From Lasiosphaeria ovina (lineage: Eukaryota > Ascomycota > Sordariomycetes > Sordariales > Lasiosphaeriaceae): DNA of 64,000 nt. The notes below the pieces were generated by a model. That model saw nothing but the letters and a program-made list of their open reading frames with translations. It searched no databases and was not told the origin of the DNA. The position numbers and the translations under genes were made by a program. Positions 58,200-64,000 of this stretch are shown in pieces (position 1 is the stretch's first letter; each line of letters begins with the position of its first letter). The stretch lies in NCBI GenBank assembly GCA_033439765.1, contig JAULSN010000015.1, forward strand, positions 466,084 through 530,083, given 5' to 3'.

Positions 58200-59230
58200 G
58201 AACTTATTCTTGCCTAGGTGTTTTTGCTTTAGGACTGCTCGGGTGCCTTAGTCACTTTGCTATGCGGAGCTGCGGCGGGAGAACGTGGCTATGTTAGATA
58301 GTGACTTGCCTGAAAGCCCTTACTGCTTAAGATAAAAGGCCACCCCTTGTTAGCGAGGCAGATAGTGTCCAAATACTCGTTGCTACTAGTGGTTGTCTGC
58401 CGGACGCCCCGGAGTAATCCGATATACGGTGCGATTCGAGGCGGTCGAGAGGCGAGCCGGAAGCGATAGGCGACGTTAGGTAACGTCTCGACTAGGGCAC
58501 ATTCTGTCAGCTTGGCTCTTCAAAGACCCCCACGTCGGCAGGACGGTAGACATAGACTTACGGGTTATATGTCCGGTCTCCGAGGTATCGAGTAGATGCA
58601 CGGCATTGATAATCTAAGGACTCTGCTTCGCGAATCCGTTATAGAAAGTCATATCATTCGAGACCGCAGTTCGAGCGCCAAGCGACTGGACCATCTCGTA
58701 GTACACCTCGAGGGCGCTCTTGAGAAAGATCTTAGCAATTAACGCGCCATCGCCCAACTCAGACGGAACTTAGGAGGCCAGCAGGGGACCGGGATTCTCG
58801 AAGGACGCCTTAATACGCGACTTGAGCTATGTAGGAAACCATATGTCCTGAACGGGCGTGGTACGATATGTTTTCTTAGCGATATCCATGACGGTAAAGA
58901 CATCGAGGGCTAGTGTAAGCATGTCGATCTTATCCTTAGCTAGCTTCCTAAGGCTATAAAGGTCGTACTATCGAGCGGTAGAGTAGACATCGAAGCTCGT
59001 CTTAAATCGAGTAATGCGAGCGTCACCCTTATTATTAGTTACGGCGGATTACAACTCGTAATACTAGCCTGTGTAGAGGTAGGAAACTAGGATATGGCCG
59101 GCGGTAGCGGAGAGATAGTAAAGATCGATCTCCTAACCTTTACGGGCCCTAAGGGCAGCGAGCTTTAGGTAGCGTAGTATAAATCCTATATGTACTAATA
59201 GACGAGAAGGCCTATCGAATCGAAAGTAGA
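58200..59230 (-). pseudogene. RIP-damaged BTB/POZ-like fungal gene
   Basis: Minus-strand coding sense with TAG/TAA in place of glutamine codons. Motifs typical of a common fungal BTB family are readable: EIDLYYLSATAGHILVSYLY (about 59130-59070), FDVYSTAR followed by a stop then YDLYSLRKLAKDKI, FTVMDIAKKTYRTTPVQDIW, LKSRIKASFENPGPLLAS, and FLKSALEVYYEM. A canonical intron (58504-58561: GTAAGT donor, CTGACAG acceptor) joins the frame to a second exon (CALVETLPNVAYRFRLAS and on). The start of the BTB domain is lost in TpA-rich DNA. BTB proteins mediate protein interaction, often as ubiquitin ligase adaptors; this copy is dead. Confidence 0.65.
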
Positions 59231-59965
59231 TAAGAGGATTGCTAAAGGGTCTATATATCAAACTTGTTACCCGTAGGGTGCATAGATATTGCAGGTCAAC
59301 TTGGCCAATTACCTTATATTTGTTATGTGTTGTACTGTAGAGGTCGTTGCTACCTAAATTGTGCGGGGAAATACCCCTTGAGTACATGAGGGCTTCCTTA
59401 CCCTACCAGAGTTTCCTGCGTGGGCCCACTTTTGGCCATTTCCTGCGCCTACACTCCGACACTATAAACAATATACTATTCGTTAGAGATTAGAATGCTA
59501 CTTTAAGTAAGAAAGGTTTCCTTACGAGAGACTCGAGCTGTAAATGAGCTAGCTATTGTCGGCGGGGTCATCTCCTACGGACTCGGTTATACTAAGCTTG
59601 TCTAGTAAGGGTGCGAGGCCTTTAACGGGTTCTATAGCTGTATTAGCTAGTCTAGACGTAGTGTTCTAATGGTAGAGACTAACCCTTAGGGGGAGAGGAG
59701 GACGGGTATTAAGGATATGTACTATAGCAGGTTAAGTCGAGCAGAGTTAGGAAGCAGAAAGAGCTGTTAGTAATAGTAGAGCCCAGCCTAGTACGGGGGA
59801 TGGTCGGTCGTTATAAGCGTAGGGCTGCATATCTGCCTAATATTTACGTAGTGTCGCCCTATTTTTTACGCTTTTAATCACATACTATTAAAGTGTAGCT
59901 AGTTACTGAGGCAACAAGGTCCCTGTAGGGCCCTGGGCTACAGGGCACCACAGTGGCTATATTGG
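59231..59965. other. TpA-rich degraded DNA
   Basis: Strongly TpA-rich with few CpA/TpG, as after RIP. No gene or repeat end could be identified. Confidence 0.5.
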
Positions 59966-60305
59966 TGTTATGAGCGTTGTGGTCATTGTGGGGGTGCTGA
60001 AGGCGCTATACCGAGATTGTTTAGATAGCCCCACAGCACCCTCTCGAACCTTCTATAGGTCTAGGAGTACCGTGGTCCATAGGGCCGCTTACGCGGCCTG
60101 TGGGCCCTTAGAACCTTCTAGAGGGCCTACCTTAGGTCTATATAGACCTGTCCTTTCCCTTAGATAGATTTCCTTTCTATAAGCAAGCAAGCAAGCCTCT
60201 TATTGTGAGTATAAAAGAAAGCAACAAGCAAGCACTGCACTCACCACTCTTTGTACTATACTTCTTCTATAATACAACTCCTCTCCGTCTTCTTCAGTAC
60301 CCACA
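59966..60305 (+). repeat. Probable retrotransposon LTR
   Basis: A 340-bp segment bounded by TG (TGTTATGAGCG) and CA (CAGTACCCACA). It contains TATA-like boxes (GAGTATAAAAG near 60208) and a C/T-rich 3' half. Two bases after the CA comes TGGTCCCGAAG, which has the form of a tRNA primer binding site (complementary to a tRNA 3' end CGGGACCA). The flanking pentamers ATTGG and GTTGG differ by one base, so a solo LTR with a target duplication is the alternative reading. The partner LTR was not found. Confidence 0.5.
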
Positions 60306-61087
60306 GTTGGTCCCGAAGACCCTGACTATAGGGCAGAGTCCCCTACAGCCTACGAGGTAGACTGCTGAGCAGAGTCCTCACAGTCTGAGTGGCAGGCCTA
60401 TAGCAGAGTTCTACAGACCTATAGTCAGTCAGCCTGCTTCCCTTAGTGCCTTGCAGAAGCACTGTTGTATCGGACCGTAGGGCACAGCTCCCTACAGTCT
60501 ACCCTGCACTTAATCGACCTACCCTGCACTTGGTTCCCGATATACGCTACACGCCTTGCTTCCGCTGCGCCTGCTGCCCTGCGCACCCTGTATAGGTGCT
60601 GAGTTCAGGCCTATATAAGAACGTAGTTTAATAACTATCTTCGGCGATAACGGGGTATGGATAATATTAATAAAGTTATTAATAATTAGTCGCGATCGTA
60701 CGACCGGGGGTATATATAGGGGAGTTTAGTAGGTATAGCGGGGTTATATAGTAGCGTATAATATAGGTTCTAGTTATACGTACGTCGCTCCCGACCTATA
60801 GCCGTAAACGTCGCTATACGCTTAGTTCCTTTATTCTTCTAGATAGAGATCCTTCTCTTTCCTCGAAAGTTCAAAGAAGGGCTCCGTCTAGGTAGTAGTA
60901 CGAGATACTATCGTACGTACTTTCGCACCTCCCTCGAAAGTTCGGTACGCGTACGTCGGTAGTACGATCTCGTCTCTTTACGTTACTTCTCTATAAGTAT
61001 TTAACCACTTACTAATTAGTATTCGTGGTTCTCAAACTACGTAGGGATCCTATAGGTCTAAGGGTGGTAGATCTACCGTTAGGGGGG
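60306..61087. other. Retroelement leader-like and RIP-damaged DNA
   Basis: 60306-60590 has imperfect repeats built on GCAGAGT…CTACAG and looks like an untranslated leader. 60600-61087 is strongly TpA-rich with no readable protein. No gag-type domain was recognised. Confidence 0.4.
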
Positions 61088-61248
61088 TGTAATATTAGTT
61101 CTATTCTATCTAAGGAACTAAACTAGGTTCTAGGGCGACCGGGGTTTTGTGTATACGGGCGGGAGGTCTGCGCGCGGTACGTGCCTTCATACGTACGCGG
61201 TCACGCGACCTCCGCTAGTGTGCGGTCACTAATATCGCTATTCCAACA
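61088..61248. repeat. LTR-like segment preceded by a purine tract
   Basis: A 161-bp segment with TG…CA ends (TGTAATATTAG … CTATTCCAACA) sits directly after a purine run (TTAGGGGGG), the arrangement expected at the start of a 3' LTR. The ends are also compatible with the reverse orientation (TGTTGGAATAG … TAATATTACA). Tentative. Confidence 0.35.
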
Positions 61249-64000
61249 GTTATACTATAGTTAGTAAAGGTAATATAGCGAATGAACTAGAATAATATAA
61301 TCCATAATATCACCGGAAGGAGGATTTAGTATATAATATATAGGAATATACCTATTATTCCGAGTATAACCCCCGATGACTTCGATAAAGCCGTATATAC
61401 CCCACAACTAGCGATTCTTACCTTAATTAACTACCTAGTTATATACAGGCGCCTTATATACGCCTCGCGTAGTATCGTTATAAGGGTATACGAAGAAGCT
61501 AGAATTCAGCTCCGTGGAAAGTAGAGGGACCACTTCTACGATATATATATAAGAGGAAAGAAGACCGATAAGCTAGGAAAGGTAATAAAAGAAGCTATTT
61601 ATGGCCTAGTTAATATAATCCGGGTTAACGTTATATTATACGCTAATCCCGGCCACTTAGGTTATAAGTAGGTAGTCCTATTTATTAATATTTATTTAGG
61701 CTATATATAGATACGATTCATAAAAGAAAAAGGCCATATATACTAATAGATCCTAGAGCTATATACGTTCCTAGTACGGTAGACCGAAAAGAAAGTTAAG
61801 ATAATAGGTCTTAATAGAGGTTCGGAATTCGGCCTTAATACCAACGAGTATAAGAACTCTAAGCTCAAGTCCTAGGCCAAAACCGAAGGCATATAGGTCT
61901 ATATAATAATAATAGAGTCGCCGTTTATAAATAGAAAGATTAAACGGATAATTAGGGTTATTACTAAGCGAATAAGGACTCTAATAATTAAATATAAAAT
62001 ACTAGAGTAGCTATAGCCTTTCGTTATAGAGAGTATTATAAGGATTACTAACCTACTACCGACTTCAGCAAATACTAGCGAGTTAAGCCCGTATAAAGTC
62101 TTTAGTATAGCTATTAGCCTTCCCGAAGAAGCCCGTAAGCCGTATATTCGGTATCTAAGAAGCTTCTACTACCCGGCATATTACTATATAAAGCCGAGCT
62201 GGAGAATATAGAGTAATAAGCTGGAACCCCGCGCCCGAGTTAGAAGGTTAGTCGGCTACGATAATATATACGGAAAGATCTACTAGATCTATAATCTAGA
62301 AAATAATATAGTTATAAGGGTTAGCGTAGTCAAATTTAACGAAGAAGAAGGCGCTAGACTAGGCGAAATAGAAAAGGATATAGAATATAAGGCTATATTT
62401 AACGATACTACTATTAATAAGGCTGAAAATTTTACTCCGCCTATAAAGGTTCGCTTCGACTTACTAATTAACGGTAGTACTCTTAGCCCGGCTCCGAAAG
62501 CCACTACCCAAATTACTATACCGATTACCACTTCAATAACCCCGAAAAAGAAGAGAGGAAGGCCCGCGTATAAGGAAGCCCTAATACCTAAAGCGACGCC
62601 CGAGCCGACCGACGAATATTCGGAAGAACCTAAGCCGTATATATCTGAGCGATACCCTCACGTATTATATACCGAGCCGACCGAGGAATCGGGTGACGAA
62701 TTCCAAGATACCGAAGATTACCTAGATCTACTAAGCGAAGATCCTATCCCCTACGATCACTCCCGTACGACTAAAGCCCTACGAATATAAGACCCTAAAA
62801 CTAAGAAAGAGAAGGTAAAGAAGTAGAAGAAGGTTCGATTTAAGGGGGTAAGGCGCTCAGGTAGGACTAACGTACCGCCTAGTATATATACCGATAGAAA
62901 ACCGATTCCGGGCCTTAATCACTAAGGTCTATAAGTTAATACCAGCTTTTTCCAATATTAATATATATACCCGAAGATAAAGGTAGCTATAGATTATACC
63001 CTCTTAGTAATAAAAGTTAAGTATAAGCTTCATACTATATCTACTAAGCTCCTAAAGAACTATAAGGAAGTACGGCGAGTTACTAACTACGAGTCCTACT
63101 AGCTACCTATTATAAAGTAGTAGGACTAAAAGATCTTGGATAAGGAAGTCTACGTACTTATTAATATACCCGAAGGGCAGACTATTTTACTAGGAAAATA
63201 GGTTTATAATAAGAAACTGGACCCGAATACTGGAAAGATATTACCGAGAGCTCGCTAGGTTATATATAGTAACTTCGAGACCGAGGGCTAGAATAGTTAA
63301 GACGTTTACGTAGTAGTTGTGAATAGCGTCTTAGTAAAAACCTTCATAATAGTTATAGTAGTCCGGAACCTACGATATAAGTAGTACGACTACGACGTAA
63401 TATTCCTCAATACTAATATCCCTCTAGGTTATATATACTACGTATAATAACCAACCGGCTTAGAGAGAGGGAAAGGTAAATACTAGCTTCTTAAGAAAGC
63501 CTTATATAGTCTAAGAAGAAGTCCTCTATACTAGTACCTCACGATAACGCTAGTTATAAAGTCCCTAGGTTATATACCTTTCGAGGCAGATACCTACCTC
63601 TTCAAATATAAGAGCGATGGCTCTATAATCCTACTTTATATAGATAACGTGCTTATTTCCGTACTAATAAACGAAATTATCGATAAAATCGCTACTAAGC
63701 TTCAAAAACATTATAAAATAAAGGAGCTAGGCGAAGTCAAGCGATTCCTTAGTTTTAACATTATTAGGGATAAAGAGTAACGTGAAGTCTTCCTTATATA
63801 GGAAGTATATACCGTAGCCTTACTAAAGAAGTTTGACTACGAAGACCTTAAACCGGCCAAAACTCCGTAGCCTACGAAGTTCGATTTGCTATTAAAGGGA
63901 TCGCCTAAATAGGTAGTTATATATAATAAGTAGAAAGATTATATTAAGAAGACAGGCGCTCTCAACTACCTATTAACGGGAATACGACCAGATATTATAT
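61249..64000 (+). mobile_element. RIP-damaged Ty1/copia-type retrotransposon, pol region, continues past window
   Basis: From about 61381 to the window edge one plus-strand frame (codons starting at positions equal to 1 mod 3) can be read with only TAA/TAG interruptions, most where Gln or Trp is expected. Recognisable parts: integrase-like VKIIGLNRGSEFGLN (about 61793), a Pro/Glu-rich linker with KKKRGRPAYKEALIPK (about 62547), then reverse transcriptase: LLKKALYSLRRSPLY (about 63490), the active-site block ILLYIDNVLIS (about 63628; usually YVDD) and LGEVKRFLSFNIIRD (about 63730). No frameshifts were needed. The second active-site Asp is replaced by Asn, explained by one G-to-A change in a TpG context. 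Gag and protease are not visible, so the 5' part is lost or unreadable. The element cannot be active. Confidence 0.85.

Overview
The window looks like chromosomal DNA of a filamentous ascomycete (Pezizomycotina, probably Sordariomycetes). The evidence is short introns (about 45-75 nt) with GTAAGT-type donors and CAG/TAG acceptors, a two-subunit fungal fatty acid synthase, a HET-domain gene, a CON7-type zinc-finger gene, and TpA-rich stretches where old genes carry only TAA/TAG stops, the signature of repeat-induced point mutation (RIP).

Core half (1 to about 36 kb). The left edge cuts an RTR1/RPAP2-type CTD phosphatase (minus). BBC1, an SH3/polyproline endocytic-patch protein, follows (plus, 1996-5687). 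A 9-kb stretch without a recognisable gene comes next, then a conserved protein of unknown function (14717-16248). The two fatty acid synthase subunits are transcribed away from each other: FAS1 (minus, 18841-25229) and FAS2 (plus, 27660-33364), sharing a 2.4-kb intergenic region. A guanine deaminase (34316-35937) is the last core gene.

Accessory half (about 36-57 kb). The character changes abruptly. First is a RIP-damaged gene (36622-40309) that once encoded a FluG/DUF3435-type tyrosine-recombinase-like protein with C2H2 fingers and, in the same reading frame, two C-terminal chromodomains. DUF3435 proteins include the captains of Starship elements, and this one sits at the core/accessory boundary pointing inward. 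After it come an intact 225-aa coiled-coil gene, AT-rich DNA with a repeated short motif and a MITE-like inverted repeat, a broken kinase, an intact Ulp1-type (C48) cysteine protease, a PD-(D/E)XK-like nuclease fragment, a CON7-like C2H2 gene missing its 5' part, a small coiled-coil gene, an APH-type phosphotransferase with a C-terminal membrane segment, an ankyrin relic and an intact HET-domain gene. This mixture resembles the fast-evolving immunity and incompatibility gene content of fungal dispensable regions.

Right end (57-64 kb). This is repeat DNA: a RIP-damaged BTB/POZ gene (minus), LTR-like segments, and a RIP-damaged Ty1/copia polyprotein that stays in one reading frame to the window edge.

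No tRNA, rRNA or CRISPR was found. Functional calls come from motifs recognised by eye; no database search was run.
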